A program made the position numbers and the translations under genes. DNA of 64,000 nt, from assembly GCA_002746605.1 (NCBI GenBank), contig PDPT01000043.1, positions 1-64,000 of the forward strand, given 5' to 3'. This DNA comes from Ignavibacteriota bacterium (GTDB lineage: Bacteria > Bacteroidota > Ignavibacteria > Ignavibacteriales > Melioribacteraceae). Shown piece after piece: positions 1 to 9,251 of this stretch (positions are counted from its first letter, which is position 1; the number at the start of each line of letters is the position of its first letter). Below the pieces are notes generated by a model that made no database searches, had not been told where the DNA came from, and saw only the letters and a list, made by a program, of their open reading frames with translations.

Positions 1-1737
1 GGCATTCCAAGCACTTGGTCTAAAAATTCTTTCTTCTTCCACATTGTGCATATTTACGGGAATCCTTAACATTGATGCAAGCGTAATTAGTTTATCTCCA
101 ATATGTCCGTAACTTGCAACACAATGATTTGCTCCCCAATTAGCCATTACCGAATAAACATTTTTGAAAGCTCCCTTACCATTTAATATTGGAACAAACC
201 AAGTTGTAGGCCAAGTAGGATCAGTTCTTTCATCTAAGATTTTGTGAACTTCTTGCGGTAGTTCTATTGAAAAACCTTCGGCAATTTGCAGAACCGGACC
301 TAATCCATCGATAATATTTATTCTAAAAATTGTTAGAGGCATCCCACTCTCGGTTAAAAAGTTAGATGAAAATCCGCCGCCTCTAAAATATTCTTTGTTT
401 GAAGGATACCAAGTTACAGCATCTAAACATTCTTTTGTTTCTTCCGAAGAAATTTCCCACCAAGGTTTCATTACGGGTTTCCCGTTTTCTTTCTGTTTTC
501 CTGTTCCGTCTAATGTTGCAGAGCCTGAATTTATCAGGTGAATAATTCCCGCTTCCGCTTTATCTTCTAAATCATAACCTGTTACCCGTTTAACCGATTC
601 ATTGCTCCAGAATGTTCTTACATCAGCAAAGATTTGAGCTGTATTTGTCAGCAGATTTCCGAAAAGCATTGAAATTCCGTTGAGATGATCATTTTCCGTT
701 GCAATTAAGTAGGGAGCTCTTATTCCGTTCCAATCAAAAGAAGAGTTAAGAATCGCTTCGGAAAAATCACCGTTGGGATAATGATCCGTCCAATGACGCT
801 GACCTTGAAATCCTGAAACTACTGCATTATAACCCATCGCTTCTTCTGCAAAACCTTTATCTTTTAACTTGCTGTTTCCAATCATCATATCTCTTATAAT
901 CATCGTCATCTTAATAACAAATTCCCATTCATCATTTCTTCTTTTGTCATCGATTTTATTTTTTTCTTTGTTTCTATCATTACCTTCATTGCAGAATTGA
1001 TTTTTCCAAACTAGAGCTTTTTCCAATTCTTCTTCGTCATAAATTTTTTCATTAATTCTTCTTATTATTTCAGTCATGTCAACAAATTGTGTTCTAATGC
1101 CAAGATATTTGCTAAGGAATTTTGTATCAATTATTGAACCTGCAATTCCCATGGAAACACTTCCAAGTGATAGATATGTTTTATCTTTCATGCTCACAGC
1201 AGCAAGAGCTGCATTAGCAAAAAGTAGCAGCTTATATTTTACATCTTCTGGGATTGTTGTGTCGTTACTATCTTGAACATCTTTTCCATAAATACCAAAA
1301 ATCGGCAGCCCCATTTGACTATATCCGGCAAGAGCTGCTGCAAGATAAACTGCACCCGGTCTTTCCGTTCCGTTAAATCCCCACACCGCTTTGGGAATAG
1401 CAGGATTAGAATCCATTACTTCCAAACCGTAGCACCAGCAAGGTGTAACGGTTAATGAGATTTCAACTCCTTCATTCTTAAATTTCTCTGCCACTTCAGC
1501 AGCTTCTGCATTACCACCAATGCAATGATTTGGTATTACACATTCTATTTGTGTTCCATTTGAATGAAAAATATTTTCGCTCAAAAATCTTGCAGCATTT
1601 TTTGCCATGTTCATTGTTTGTTCTTCAAGAGATTCTCTTACGCCTCCTCTTCTCCCGTCAATTACGGGTCTGATACCAATCTTAGGCAAATTATTTTTGT
1701 ATCGTTTTACTTTATTCTCTTTCTGAAAAGTTTCCAT
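1..1737 (-). CDS. fucI: L-fucose isomerase (C-terminus cut by window edge)
   Basis: Absent from the ORF track because its stop lies outside the window; I translated it from the minus strand, where 579 codons are open. Cytoplasmic enzyme converting L-fucose to L-fuculose. The N-terminal part ([20 protein letters not shown]), [10 protein letters not shown]-like stretch and [19 protein letters not shown] match E. coli FucI closely. The Mn-binding and catalytic residues known in the family are visible: Glu in ATENDHLNG, Asp in DVRTFW and His in NWGANHC. The sequence runs to RPSAWNA, so only about 20-30 residues are missing. The ATG lies 25 bp after the fucA stop, behind a GGAG Shine-Dalgarno sequence. 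It is the third gene of the lacI-fucA-fucI operon. Confidence 0.96.
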   Translation of the reverse strand, partial: METFQKENKVKRYKNNLPKIGIRPVIDGRRGGVRESLEEQTMNMAKNAARFLSENIFHSNGTQIECVIPNHCIGGNAEAAEVAEKFKNEGVEISLTVTPCWCYGLEVMDSNPAIPKAVWGFNGTERPGAVYLAAALAGYSQMGLPIFGIYGKDVQDSNDTTIPEDVKYKLLLFANAALAAVSMKDKTYLSLGSVSMGIAGSIIDTKFLSKYLGIRTQFVDMTEIIRRINEKIYDEEELEKALVWKNQFCNEGNDRNKEKNKIDDKRRNDEWEFVIKMTMIIRDMMIGNSKLKDKGFAEEAMGYNAVVSGFQGQRHWTDHYPNGDFSEAILNSSFDWNGIRAPYLIATENDHLNGISMLFGNLLTNTAQIFADVRTFWSNESVKRVTGYDLEDKAEAGIIHLINSGSATLDGTGKQKENGKPVMKPWWEISSEETKECLDAVTWYPSNKEYFRGGGFSSNFLTESGMPLTIFRINIIDGLGPVLQIAEGFSIELPQEVHKILDERTDPTWPTTWFVPILNGKGAFKNVYSVMANWGANHCVASYGHIGDKLITLASMLRIPVNMHNVEEERIFRPSAWNA

Positions 1738-1762
1738 TTTTACTCCAAAAAAATTTTATCTG

Positions 1763-2443
1763 TTATTTTAATTTAATTTCAGGTTTATCAATATTTTCTC
1801 TAATGCCGTATTTTTTTCTCTGTGCTATTAGTTTTTTGATTTGTTCTTCATTTAATTCATTAACCGTTCCAATTTGTTCGGCTATAAAATTTATTTTTGC
1901 GAAGTGTTCCAAAGTTTCCATTTTATGATAAGCATTAAGTACAGAATTACCTACAGCTAACGCTCCGTGATTTTCTAATAGAAAAGCATCATAATACGGT
2001 AGTAAAGGAATAAGCGGTTCAGATAATTCCGGAGTTCCGGGGGTGCCATATTTTACAAGCGGGATTTTGCCAAGTGCAATAATCACTTCCGGCAAAACAT
2101 ATTTATCTAAAGATCTTCCCGCAACAGCATAGCCCGTTGCATAAGGCGGATGTGAATGATTAACACTCATCACATCAGGTCTATCTTTGTAAATCTGCAA
2201 GTGCATAAAAATTTCGGAAGATGCCTTTTTACCTTCTTCAAGCGAGTTGCCATTAAAATCTACAAGCACCAACATATCAGTAGTAAGAAACCCTTTGCTT
2301 ACGCCAGTGGGAGTTACCAAAACTCTCTCATTATCTATTCGGGCACTAATATTTCCATCATTGGAAGCTACATAACCTCTATCGTATGTACGTTTGCCGA
2401 CTTCTACAATTTGCTTTTTTAACTCTTCAATTTTTGCTTTCAT
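1763..2443 (-). CDS. fucA: L-fuculose-1-phosphate aldolase (class II aldolase/adducin family)
   Basis: 226 aa, close to the usual size (E. coli FucA has 215). Expected reaction: cleavage of L-fuculose 1-phosphate to dihydroxyacetone phosphate and L-lactaldehyde. Visible family features are the phosphate-binding N-terminal stretch with SNDGNISAR, the catalytic Glu in ASSEIFMH, the zinc ligands in NHSHPPYATG and a C-terminal His in ENHGALAVG. It starts 3 bp after the lacI-type gene and is followed 25 bp later by fucI, which points to fucose rather than rhamnulose or ribulose as substrate. No fuculokinase gene is in the window; it may lie beyond position 1. Class II aldolases are hard to separate by sequence alone, so the substrate rests on context. 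Confidence 0.9.
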   Translation of the reverse strand: MKAKIEELKKQIVEVGKRTYDRGYVASNDGNISARIDNERVLVTPTGVSKGFLTTDMLVLVDFNGNSLEEGKKASSEIFMHLQIYKDRPDVMSVNHSHPPYATGYAVAGRSLDKYVLPEVIIALGKIPLVKYGTPGTPELSEPLIPLLPYYDAFLLENHGALAVGNSVLNAYHKMETLEHFAKINFIAEQIGTVNELNEEQIKKLIAQRKKYGIRENIDKPEIKLK

Positions 2444-2446
2444 TTT

Positions 2447-3466
2447 TTAATTTGTTCTCCTTATAATTTTCCTTAAATCTTTTACGGAATTTCCAATAAA
2501 CATTTCCGGCTTAATAATAAATTTTTTAGTTCTTATTTTTTTATCACTATTTATTTTCTTTATTAAATGTTCAATAGCTTGTGTTGCTATTTTTTCTACA
2601 GGTTGAATGGTACAGGTAATTAGAGGGTTTATTATTTCATGGTTAGGCAAATCATCAAAAGCTATAAGCGATATATCTTCCGGAATTTTTAATTTAAGTT
2701 CTTTGATTGCTTTAATTGCACCAATTGTCATTAAGCTGTTAAAAGAATAAATTACAGTAGGTTTATTTTTGCTTGATAGCAGTTCTTTTGTTTTTTTGTA
2801 AGCAATTTCTTTTTTGAAATGACAATCGAGTACATAATCAGGATTAATTTTAATTTTTCTCTTTTTCATTACATCTATAAAAGCATCATACCTGTAAGAA
2901 CCTGAAATAAACTCACCCGAACCCTTTAATACTGCAATTTTAATATGACCTTTGTTTATTAAATATTCAACTATTTCTTTTGAACCTTGATAATGATCCG
3001 CAAGAAAATAATCTGATTTTATCTCGTTGTAATATCTATCTACCAAAACATATTTTATTTTGTTTTTATCCAAAAACTTAACCGAATGAATCGAAGCCGG
3101 AGCTAAAATAACGCCATCAACTTTTTGCGAAGCTAAGAGTTTTACATACTTCAATTCCCTTTCACAATTTTCTTCTGTGTTGCACAAAAAAACATTGTAG
3201 TTTAATTTGCGGGCATAATTTTCTGCGGTTCTAAAAAGTTCATTGAAATAAGTATTCTTAGTATCAGCAAGAACAATTCCGAGTACATTAGTTTTTTTCT
3301 TGACTAATGATCTTGCTATTTCATTTGGAAAGTAACCGATTTCATTAATTGTATTCGATATTTTTTCTTGGGTTTTTTTACTTACTTTTTCACAGTCATT
3401 AAAGTATCTTGAAACTGTAATAACTGAAACACCCGATTTATCGGCAACATCTTTAATTGTAGGCAT
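2447..3466 (-). CDS. LacI-family transcriptional regulator of the fucose operon
   Basis: 339 aa. An N-terminal LacI helix-turn-helix (TIKDVADKSGVSVITVSRYF, residues 3-22) with hinge helix (YFPNEIARSLVKKKT) is followed by a periplasmic-binding-protein-like sugar domain (NVLGIVLADTKN, VDGVILAPAS, ISLIAFDDLPN). First gene of a probable operon with fucA and fucI, so the likely effector is fucose or an intermediate. A perfect 18-bp palindrome with central ACGT, typical for LacI-family operators, begins 24 bp upstream of the ATG, suggesting autoregulation together with the downstream enzymes. The effector is inferred from neighbours only. Confidence 0.93.
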   Translation of the reverse strand: MPTIKDVADKSGVSVITVSRYFNDCEKVSKKTQEKISNTINEIGYFPNEIARSLVKKKTNVLGIVLADTKNTYFNELFRTAENYARKLNYNVFLCNTEENCERELKYVKLLASQKVDGVILAPASIHSVKFLDKNKIKYVLVDRYYNEIKSDYFLADHYQGSKEIVEYLINKGHIKIAVLKGSGEFISGSYRYDAFIDVMKKRKIKINPDYVLDCHFKKEIAYKKTKELLSSKNKPTVIYSFNSLMTIGAIKAIKELKLKIPEDISLIAFDDLPNHEIINPLITCTIQPVEKIATQAIEHLIKKINSDKKIRTKKFIIKPEMFIGNSVKDLRKIIRRTN

Positions 3467-3489
3467 TTAATTTTATTTTCATCCTTCAA

Positions 3490-3507
3490 ATGATAAACGT
3501 TTATCAT
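3490..3507. promoter_or_regulatory. Perfect 18-bp palindrome, probable LacI-family operator
   Basis: ATGATAAACGTTTATCAT is identical to its own reverse complement. It has the central CG step and half-site layout known for LacI-family operators, and sits just upstream of the lacI-fucA-fucI operon start, where a bound repressor would block transcription. I found no second copy in the window. Confidence 0.75.
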
Positions 3508-3621
3508 AAACACCTAAAAGTAATACTTTCAGATAACAAAAAAAATATAATAAATTTTTTATTTTATGTACGCGATGAAATATGGAATTCTAAGAAAACT
3601 GGTCCAAATATTTTAGGTTAT

Positions 3622-4401
3622 TTAAAACTTTAGTTTACGCATTCCAATATGGCAAATAGCAAAATCGTATTTTACAGGATCAACAAAATCATATTGCTTT
3701 AAGTTTTCAGTAATTTCTTCTGCCATTTGCCAGCTAACATTTTTCTTTTTCGTAAGTCCAAGTTTTTTGCTGATTCTCGCGATATGTGTATCGACCGGAA
3801 TTATTAATTGATTTGTTCTTATTGATTCCCAGAAACCAAAATCCAAGTCATCTTTTCGAACCATCCAACGCAAGAACAAATTCATACGTTTACAAGCACT
3901 TCCGGAAAACGGATCGGGAAACATAAACTTTACACCTCGTGTTAAATTTCCAAAAGTATTAGAAATTTCCAAAAGATTTTTTGAAAAAAAAGAAAGCGAA
4001 TTTTTTATGGTTACATCTTGTTCAAAATAATAAAGTAAAAAGAAATGTTTTAACGACTCATATTCATTTAAAACAAATTTAATTGTATTAAATAATGTTG
4101 CAACATCTTTTCCCGTAAAAAATCTGTGCTTGAATATATTAAAAAATTCAGCATAGTTTTTTTCATCAAACTCTTTGAAGAATTCTGCAGGGTTTTCACC
4201 AATCAAAGCATGAACTTTTTCCAATGAATTAATAATCTGTTTTACATTTCCATAAGCAAATATTGACGAAATAAGCGCAGAAATTTCAACATCCACTTCA
4301 TTATTAAACTTACGAGGAAAGATTAAAGGATCAGGATAAATCTGTTCAGCATCAAATTTCTTATAATGATATTCTAACTTTCTTTTTAGTGATTTATCCA
4401 T
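3622..4401 (-). CDS. TIGR02757 / DUF2400 family protein, DNA-glycosylase-like
   Basis: 259 aa, matching from memory the conserved Bacteroidota family TIGR02757 (DUF2400), whose function is not established. The second half carries KRMNLFLRWMVRKDDLDFG and then IIPVDTHIARISKKLGL, which strongly recalls the VDTH-x-x-R helix of HhH-GPD DNA glycosylases such as endonuclease III. It ends in DPVKYDFAICHIG, placed like the glycosylase helix before the iron-sulfur cluster. No iron-sulfur cysteines and no clear LPGVG hairpin are seen. It starts 6 bp after the pdxJ stop, so the two are probably co-transcribed. A DNA-repair role is inference from the motif only. Confidence 0.85.
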   Translation of the reverse strand: MDKSLKRKLEYHYKKFDAEQIYPDPLIFPRKFNNEVDVEISALISSIFAYGNVKQIINSLEKVHALIGENPAEFFKEFDEKNYAEFFNIFKHRFFTGKDVATLFNTIKFVLNEYESLKHFFLLYYFEQDVTIKNSLSFFSKNLLEISNTFGNLTRGVKFMFPDPFSGSACKRMNLFLRWMVRKDDLDFGFWESIRTNQLIIPVDTHIARISKKLGLTKKKNVSWQMAEEITENLKQYDFVDPVKYDFAICHIGMRKLKF

Positions 4402-4407
4402 AGAAAC

Positions 4408-5121
4408 TTAGATTTCCAAGAGAACTTTCATTTCCCTAATAGCTTGTTCTAATCCGACAAAAACCGAACGAGCAATTACAGCCTGACCAATACTTACTTC
4501 ATCAACACTTTTTATTGCTCTGAATTCTTTCACATTGTTATAATTTAAACCGTGTCCGGCATTAACACCGAGACCGAATTTTTTTGCGTGGATTGCAGCT
4601 TGTCTTATTCGTTCAAGCTCATCAAACATATCTTCTTCTGTTTTTGCATTGGCATAAACTCCGGTATGAATTTCAATCAAATCTGCATCAATCTCTACAG
4701 AAGCATCAATTTGATTAAGATCGGGTTCAACAAAAAGTGAGACAGGAATTTCCGCTTCATGAAATTGAACTATTGTATCTTTTAACGATTCAATATTATC
4801 AATTACATTTAATCCGCCTTCTGTGGTAAGCTCTTCCCTCTTTTCGGGAACCAATGTTACTAAATCGGGCTGTACATCAACTGCAATATCAATTATTTCT
4901 TTAACTGCAGCCATCTCCAAATCTAATTTGGTTTTAAGTTGCTCTTTTAACAAACGAACATCTCTTTCGTTAATGTGTCGTCTATCTTCTCTAAGGTGCA
5001 CAACAATTCCATCTATTCCGTAAATTTCTGCCATTAATGCAAACGTAACCGGATCAGGATTTTCTTCTGCGCGAGCATTTCTTAAAACGGCAACATGATC
5101 AACATTAAGTGTAAATTTCAT
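4408..5121 (-). CDS. pdxJ: Pyridoxine 5'-phosphate synthase
   Basis: 237 aa, full length for the family. It condenses 1-deoxy-xylulose 5-phosphate with 3-amino-1-hydroxyacetone phosphate in de novo vitamin B6 synthesis. TIM-barrel hallmarks are visible: NVDHVAVLRNARAEENPDP at the N-terminus, VVHLREDRRHI, the LEMAAV strand, LVPEKREELTTEGGL, EIHTGVYAN and GVNAGHGLNY near the C-terminal phosphate site. The ATG has an AAGGAT Shine-Dalgarno-like stretch upstream. First gene of a two-gene unit with the DUF2400 gene. Confidence 0.97.
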   Translation of the reverse strand: MKFTLNVDHVAVLRNARAEENPDPVTFALMAEIYGIDGIVVHLREDRRHINERDVRLLKEQLKTKLDLEMAAVKEIIDIAVDVQPDLVTLVPEKREELTTEGGLNVIDNIESLKDTIVQFHEAEIPVSLFVEPDLNQIDASVEIDADLIEIHTGVYANAKTEEDMFDELERIRQAAIHAKKFGLGVNAGHGLNYNNVKEFRAIKSVDEVSIGQAVIARSVFVGLEQAIREMKVLLEI

Positions 5122-5191
5122 TGTTTTATCCTTTCTATTTTTTAGATAAAGATAAAATAATAATTTTCTTGTTTATAAAGTATGATATTTT

Positions 5192-5905
5192 TTAGACTAA
5201 TGATAAAATATCGAGAAGAATAAGAATGATTACGTGAATTAAAAAACCATAAAAAAAACTTCTTGTCCTTAGTGCAAGATAACCAAGAAAAATTCCACCT
5301 GCAATTGATGCGAATGTTTCGATGAAGGGTTTTCCATTGTGAAGTAAAACAAATGGAATGAGTTGAATAAAAATTGAATAAAAGCCGAACTTTTTTTCAA
5401 GACCAAATAATAAAAATCCTCTTAGAATAAATTCCCATGAGAAAATGAACATAAGCAAAAACAGCTCATAAAAAATAAATATTCTTAGATCACTTTTAGC
5501 ACTTTGCATTAAAGGAAAGTATTCATTAAAATTTTCTGAATTGGAGATTATAATTATAATCGGGAGAAAAAATAAAATTGAAATAAAAACATAAGTAAAT
5601 CCTATCTTTTTATTTTTCAGATTAATTCCGTATTCTTTAATATTCTCTCGGAAATAAAATTTAGTAATCAATAACGGAACAATTAGAAAAAGGAAAACAT
5701 CTGCAACAAACCAGTAACCAAACGAAAAGCAATCTTGAGAAGTTTGAGCATAATTATCAACAAAAGAAAATTGGGTTAAGAAAAAATTAGGATTTGCAAA
5801 ATACCAACTTAAAGTAAAGATAACAATTGAACTCAAAAAAATCGTTACGATTTTTCTATCGAGGTGCTTAAAATTTTTAATAAATAAGTTTAATTCTTTT
5901 TTCAT
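5192..5905 (-). CDS. CPBP-family intramembrane protein (CAAX protease-like)
   Basis: 237 aa with about seven hydrophobic segments. The CPBP (Abi/CAAX amino-terminal protease) signature is present but variant: WEFILRGFLLFGL corresponds to motif 1 (EExxxR), with the second Glu and Arg kept but the first Glu replaced by Trp. Later motifs LLHNGKP and GFLIHV supply the expected His residues, and IAGGIFLGYLALRTRS is the usual glycine-rich helix. Family members include Rce1-like proteases and bacteriocin-immunity proteins. With the Glu substitution, protease activity is uncertain. It stands alone, 70 bp downstream of the pdxJ start region, on the same strand. Confidence 0.8.
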   Translation of the reverse strand: MKKELNLFIKNFKHLDRKIVTIFLSSIVIFTLSWYFANPNFFLTQFSFVDNYAQTSQDCFSFGYWFVADVFLFLIVPLLITKFYFRENIKEYGINLKNKKIGFTYVFISILFFLPIIIIISNSENFNEYFPLMQSAKSDLRIFIFYELFLLMFIFSWEFILRGFLLFGLEKKFGFYSIFIQLIPFVLLHNGKPFIETFASIAGGIFLGYLALRTRSFFYGFLIHVIILILLDILSLV

Positions 5906-5931
5906 TTTTTGTAAATATTCAGATAGAAAAT

Positions 5932-5964
5932 AAAAAACCGCAGATTTGGTAATCCACGGTTTTT
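5932..5964 (-). terminator. Rho-independent terminator after the aldehyde dehydrogenase gene
   Basis: AAAAACCG pairs with CGGTTTTTA, with an inner GATT/AATC pairing. On the minus strand the stem ends in a T-run. It lies 50-80 nt past the stop of the gene at 6014-7546. Confidence 0.75.
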
Positions 5965-6013
5965 ATACAATGCATCAAACTTTTAATTTTAATCTTTTAA
6001 CTTTCAACTAAAA

Positions 6014-7546
6014 TTAAATATCGAATTTTATACCTTGAGCAAGAGGTAAAGTTTTTCCGTAGTTAATTGTGTTAGTTTGTCTTCTCATATAAGCCTTCCA
6101 AGCATCAGAACCGGATTCACGACCACCACCGGTTTCTTTTTCGCCACCGAACGCTCCACCGATTTCCGCTCCTGAAGTTCCAATGTTTACATTTGCTATT
6201 CCACAATCGCTACCGGAAGCAGATAGAAATTCTTCGGCTTCTTGAATATTGTTTGTGAAAATTGCAGAAGATAAACCTTGCACAACTCCATTGTGAAGTT
6301 CAATTGCTTTGCTTACATCTCCCTTATATTTTATTAAGTAAAGAATTGGAGCAAATGTTTCTTCTTGTACAATTTTATATTTATTTTCAGCTTCAACAAT
6401 TGCAGGCATAATGTAACAACCGGAGCCATAGCCTTTTCCGGAAAGGACTTCGCCTCCATAAATAATTTTTCCACCTTCTTCTTTAGCACGTTCTAAAGCA
6501 TTTGTAAAATCGGCAACAGCAGCTTTGTCTATAAGCGGACCAACATGATTTTTTTCATCTAATGGTGAACCAATTCTTAATCCTTTGTAAGCTTTTAAAA
6601 TAGCTGTCTTAACTTTATCGTAAATGCTTTCGTGAATAATTAATCTTCTTGTACTGGTACATCTTTGTCCGCAAGTACCAACAGCACCAAACACAATTGC
6701 AGGCAACGCCATTTTCAAATCTGAATCGGGAGTTAAAATTATAGCATTGTTTCCACCTAGCTCTAAAATTGCTTTACCGAAACGTTTGGCAATAACTTCT
6801 GCACCGTGTCTTCCAACATGAGTAGAACCTGTAATGGAAATCAATGGTAGTCTGGAATCGTTAAGCATTTCTTCACCAACTGATGAACCTCTACCAATTA
6901 CAAGTGTAAATAAACCTTCTGGAAGTTTATTTTCTTTTATTACTTCACCAACAATGTTTTGAACCGCAATTGCAGTTAATGGAACTTTTGAAGATGGTTT
7001 CCAAAGATTTGTATCGCCACAAACTGTAGCTATCATTGCATTCCAAGACCAAACTGCTACCGGAAAGTTAAATGCAGAAATTGTTCCGACAACTCCAAGC
7101 GGATGATATTGATCATACATTCTGTGATTTGGTCTTTCGGATTTCATTGTGTAACCGTAAAGCTGCCGTGATTGCCCAACGGCAAAATCACAAATGTCAA
7201 TCATTTCTTGAACTTCGCCCAAACCTTCTTGAAGAGATTTACCCATTTCGTAAGAGACTAAACGCCCGAGCGGTTCTTTATACTTTCTTAGCTTATCACC
7301 AATTTGTCTTACAATTTCACCTCTTTTTGGTGCAGGTACATTTCGCCATTCCAAAAATGCTTTATGAGCAACTTTAACTACTTTTTCATAATCAGCTTTT
7401 GATGCTTGATAAACCGAGGCAATTAGTTTACCATCAACCGGAGAATGAATATCAAGTTTCCCTTCCGATTTTGTTGTATTCCATTTTAATCCTGTTGATG
7501 AACCAAAATTTACTTTTTTGACTTTTAGTCTTCTTAAGAAATCCAT
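6014..7546 (-). CDS. ALDH7-type aldehyde dehydrogenase (aminoadipate-semialdehyde / piperideine-6-carboxylate dehydrogenase-like)
   Basis: 510 aa NAD(P)-dependent dehydrogenase. Family signatures: [11 protein letters not shown] and [12 protein letters not shown] for cofactor binding, [11 protein letters not shown] as the Rossmann loop, [11 protein letters not shown] with the general-base Glu, and [16 protein letters not shown] with the catalytic Cys. The [19 protein letters not shown] and [18 protein letters not shown] segments are characteristic of the ALDH7A1/AmaB subgroup, which oxidises 2-aminoadipate 6-semialdehyde in lysine breakdown. No other lysine-catabolic gene is nearby, so the substrate is inferred from the subfamily. 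The ATG follows an AAGGAT Shine-Dalgarno sequence; a terminator-like hairpin follows the stop. Confidence 0.92.
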   Translation of the reverse strand: MDFLRRLKVKKVNFGSSTGLKWNTTKSEGKLDIHSPVDGKLIASVYQASKADYEKVVKVAHKAFLEWRNVPAPKRGEIVRQIGDKLRKYKEPLGRLVSYEMGKSLQEGLGEVQEMIDICDFAVGQSRQLYGYTMKSERPNHRMYDQYHPLGVVGTISAFNFPVAVWSWNAMIATVCGDTNLWKPSSKVPLTAIAVQNIVGEVIKENKLPEGLFTLVIGRGSSVGEEMLNDSRLPLISITGSTHVGRHGAEVIAKRFGKAILELGGNNAIILTPDSDLKMALPAIVFGAVGTCGQRCTSTRRLIIHESIYDKVKTAILKAYKGLRIGSPLDEKNHVGPLIDKAAVADFTNALERAKEEGGKIIYGGEVLSGKGYGSGCYIMPAIVEAENKYKIVQEETFAPILYLIKYKGDVSKAIELHNGVVQGLSSAIFTNNIQEAEEFLSASGSDCGIANVNIGTSGAEIGGAFGGEKETGGGRESGSDAWKAYMRRQTNTINYGKTLPLAQGIKFDI

Positions 7547-7713
7547 AATAAATCCTTTTAATTATTTAATTAAAAACTTATAATGTAAAATTATAAACTT
7601 TTTTGCTGAATCTTAAATTCTTTTTGTAATTTTTTTGATTTTACTTTAAAAGTATTAAAAAAATAATTAAGTTAAAGTATCTATTAATTAAATACTTAAC
7701 ACTACTTGCAAGA

Positions 7714-7740
7714 TGCGGCTTCCTCACTTTGGAGGCCGTA
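7714..7740. other. GC-rich hairpin
   Basis: CGGCTTCC and GGAGGCCG pair around a 7-nt loop (8 pairs including one G-T wobble, extended by one wobble and one A-T pair). It stands out in very AT-rich DNA. No T-run follows on the minus strand, so it is not a textbook terminator for the HD-PycTM gene, which ends 230 nt away. Confidence 0.5.
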
Positions 7741-7759
7741 ATCTTTTTGGTATCGTTCA

Positions 7760-7806
7760 TTAAATATAGAAAGCTTATTATCTAACCTTTAGAAATAATA
7801 ATTTAA
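7760..7806. repeat. 47-nt imperfect direct repeat, copy A (downstream of HD-PycTM gene)
   Basis: TTAAATATAGAAAGCTTATT and the following 27 nt match 14370-14415 at about 43 of 47 positions, with one gap. The unit begins TTAAAT and ends ATTTAA, and has an inner hairpin TTATTAT...ATAATAA. This copy lies just past the 3' end of the four-gene cyclase operon. Confidence 0.7.
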
Positions 7807-7972
7807 ATTAAATCTTTCAAGATAATGTCTTATCCTTAATTATATTCTGCTACTGTAAAGATTACTACTTTTGACTAAAAAAGTTGTTCTCCAACAATTA
7901 CTTTGAGTAATTCTTAAATAATCCATATAGAAAAATTTAATATTCCTATTTTTTAATTTTCCTGTAGAGCCC

Positions 7973-9211
7973 TTATTCAATGATATTGGTAATTACTGAA
8001 TTTGATTCATAGAAAAAAACAAAAATACAAAAGAGAACTGCCGATAAAATAATTCCGTACATAAATATTGTATAGGCTAATCTTAAAAGTTTATATTTTT
8101 TACCAAGAACTTGACCCAGATAATAAAAATCTTTTATCATACTTTCATAAAGGAATTCTTTATCATCTATTAACTCATTCATTCCTAAAGTAAAATCTTT
8201 TAGATTCATATTAAAAAAGTTTCCAAAAAATAATAGATTAACTTTTTTGTTTTCAACATCTTCTCTAGTAAAAGTTCCCGAAGATACCTTAGGTCTAGTA
8301 ACTAATACAGATAAAATTAATGTTGTTAGACTGGTTAAGACTAATACAAAAGTCGGAATAATCAGATTTGGATAAACATTTAATTGTCTTGTTAATATTG
8401 TAAAAATTCCACCGAGTAAAAGAGTATTTACACTTATCATAATATTTGCTTTACTATCTGCCATAGAGCTAAAACTTACGTGAGTCCGCATTACATTTCT
8501 GAACATTGTTTCAATTCCTCGATCAGATTTTTTTGCTTGAACAGACTTTGCTGATAACTTCTTTTTTTCAATATCAATTTTTTCTTTTCTTGTTTTTTGA
8601 TTTTTTCTACTTTCAACTTTCTTTTTGTATTTCTTTTGAAGTTTTAAAATATTTTTCATTTTAGTTGGTTCAAACTCTGATTTTGCATAATTAGTAAAGA
8701 ATTTTGATGAGGTTAAAAAATCAATATTAAGCTTAAGCCATTCAAAATCGGTTATTTCTCTTTTTTCTTTTTTCTCAAATTCAAGTCGTAGTAATTCCGT
8801 TTGGTCAAAAAAATCTTTAGTCCCTAAATGAGCAAGATCTGCATCACAAATTATTTCTTCTAATAAATTTTTAGGTTTTTGCGGTATTTCCGTTACAGAA
8901 ATAAGATTGCAAACTTTATTGATTTTTTCAGAAGGGTAATTGATATTTGTTAAGTATTTTTTAGCAATTTTTATACTTTTATTTTCATGACCCTCACGTG
9001 TACTTGTGTAACCTGTATCATGAAACCAAGCCGCAATAAGTAATAACTCCATATCTTCATCAGAAATATTACAATGTTTTCCTATTTGCATTACATATTC
9101 AACTGTTTGTTGAATATGATAAATATTATGATAAATATTTTCAGCAGGAATATATTTTTTGTAATAATCTAAAATATAATTTTTTACTTTTAGTAATATT
9201 TGATTGTCCAT
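7973..9211 (-). CDS. HD-domain phosphohydrolase fused to a PycTM (Pycsar effector) membrane domain
   Basis: 412 aa. Residues about 1-185 form an HD domain with a complete set of likely metal ligands: H32 in IYHI, H64-D65 in WFHDTGY, H75 in EGHENKS and D123 in ICDADLAHLG. A lysine-rich linker (about 190-230) leads to RGIETMFRNVMRTHVSFSSM and ADSKANIMISVN, the hallmark of the DUF5706/PycTM family (Pycsar system effectors). The hydrophobic segments fall near 255-275, 283-305 and 385-407. Known: PycTM effectors respond to cCMP or cUMP and damage the membrane during phage infection; HD domains hydrolyse phosphate esters including nucleotides. Last gene of the operon with the cyclase at 12754-14280. 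HD-PycTM proteins may also occur without a cyclase, so its role here is inference. Confidence 0.88.
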   Translation of the reverse strand: MDNQILLKVKNYILDYYKKYIPAENIYHNIYHIQQTVEYVMQIGKHCNISDEDMELLLIAAWFHDTGYTSTREGHENKSIKIAKKYLTNINYPSEKINKVCNLISVTEIPQKPKNLLEEIICDADLAHLGTKDFFDQTELLRLEFEKKEKREITDFEWLKLNIDFLTSSKFFTNYAKSEFEPTKMKNILKLQKKYKKKVESRKNQKTRKEKIDIEKKKLSAKSVQAKKSDRGIETMFRNVMRTHVSFSSMADSKANIMISVNTLLLGGIFTILTRQLNVYPNLIIPTFVLVLTSLTTLILSVLVTRPKVSSGTFTREDVENKKVNLLFFGNFFNMNLKDFTLGMNELIDDKEFLYESMIKDFYYLGQVLGKKYKLLRLAYTIFMYGIILSAVLFCIFVFFYESNSVITNIIE

Positions 9212-9251
9212 ACTTTTTATTTTATTTTTTTTAATTTAATTTTTTCCTCTA

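Larger units (their letters stand above)
7547..7972. other. 426-nt intergenic region with two hairpins
   Basis: No credible gene. It holds a GC-rich hairpin at 7714-7740 and one copy of a 47-nt hairpin repeat at 7760-7806; both have separate entries. The rest is AT-rich with no clear promoter match. Confidence 0.7.

Noticed and set aside
1076-1776. Three plus-strand ORFs (66, 60 and 70 aa)
   Set aside because: They lie antisense to fucI and the intergenic leader, with no Shine-Dalgarno sequence or recognisable domain. The minus-strand FucI match is decisive.
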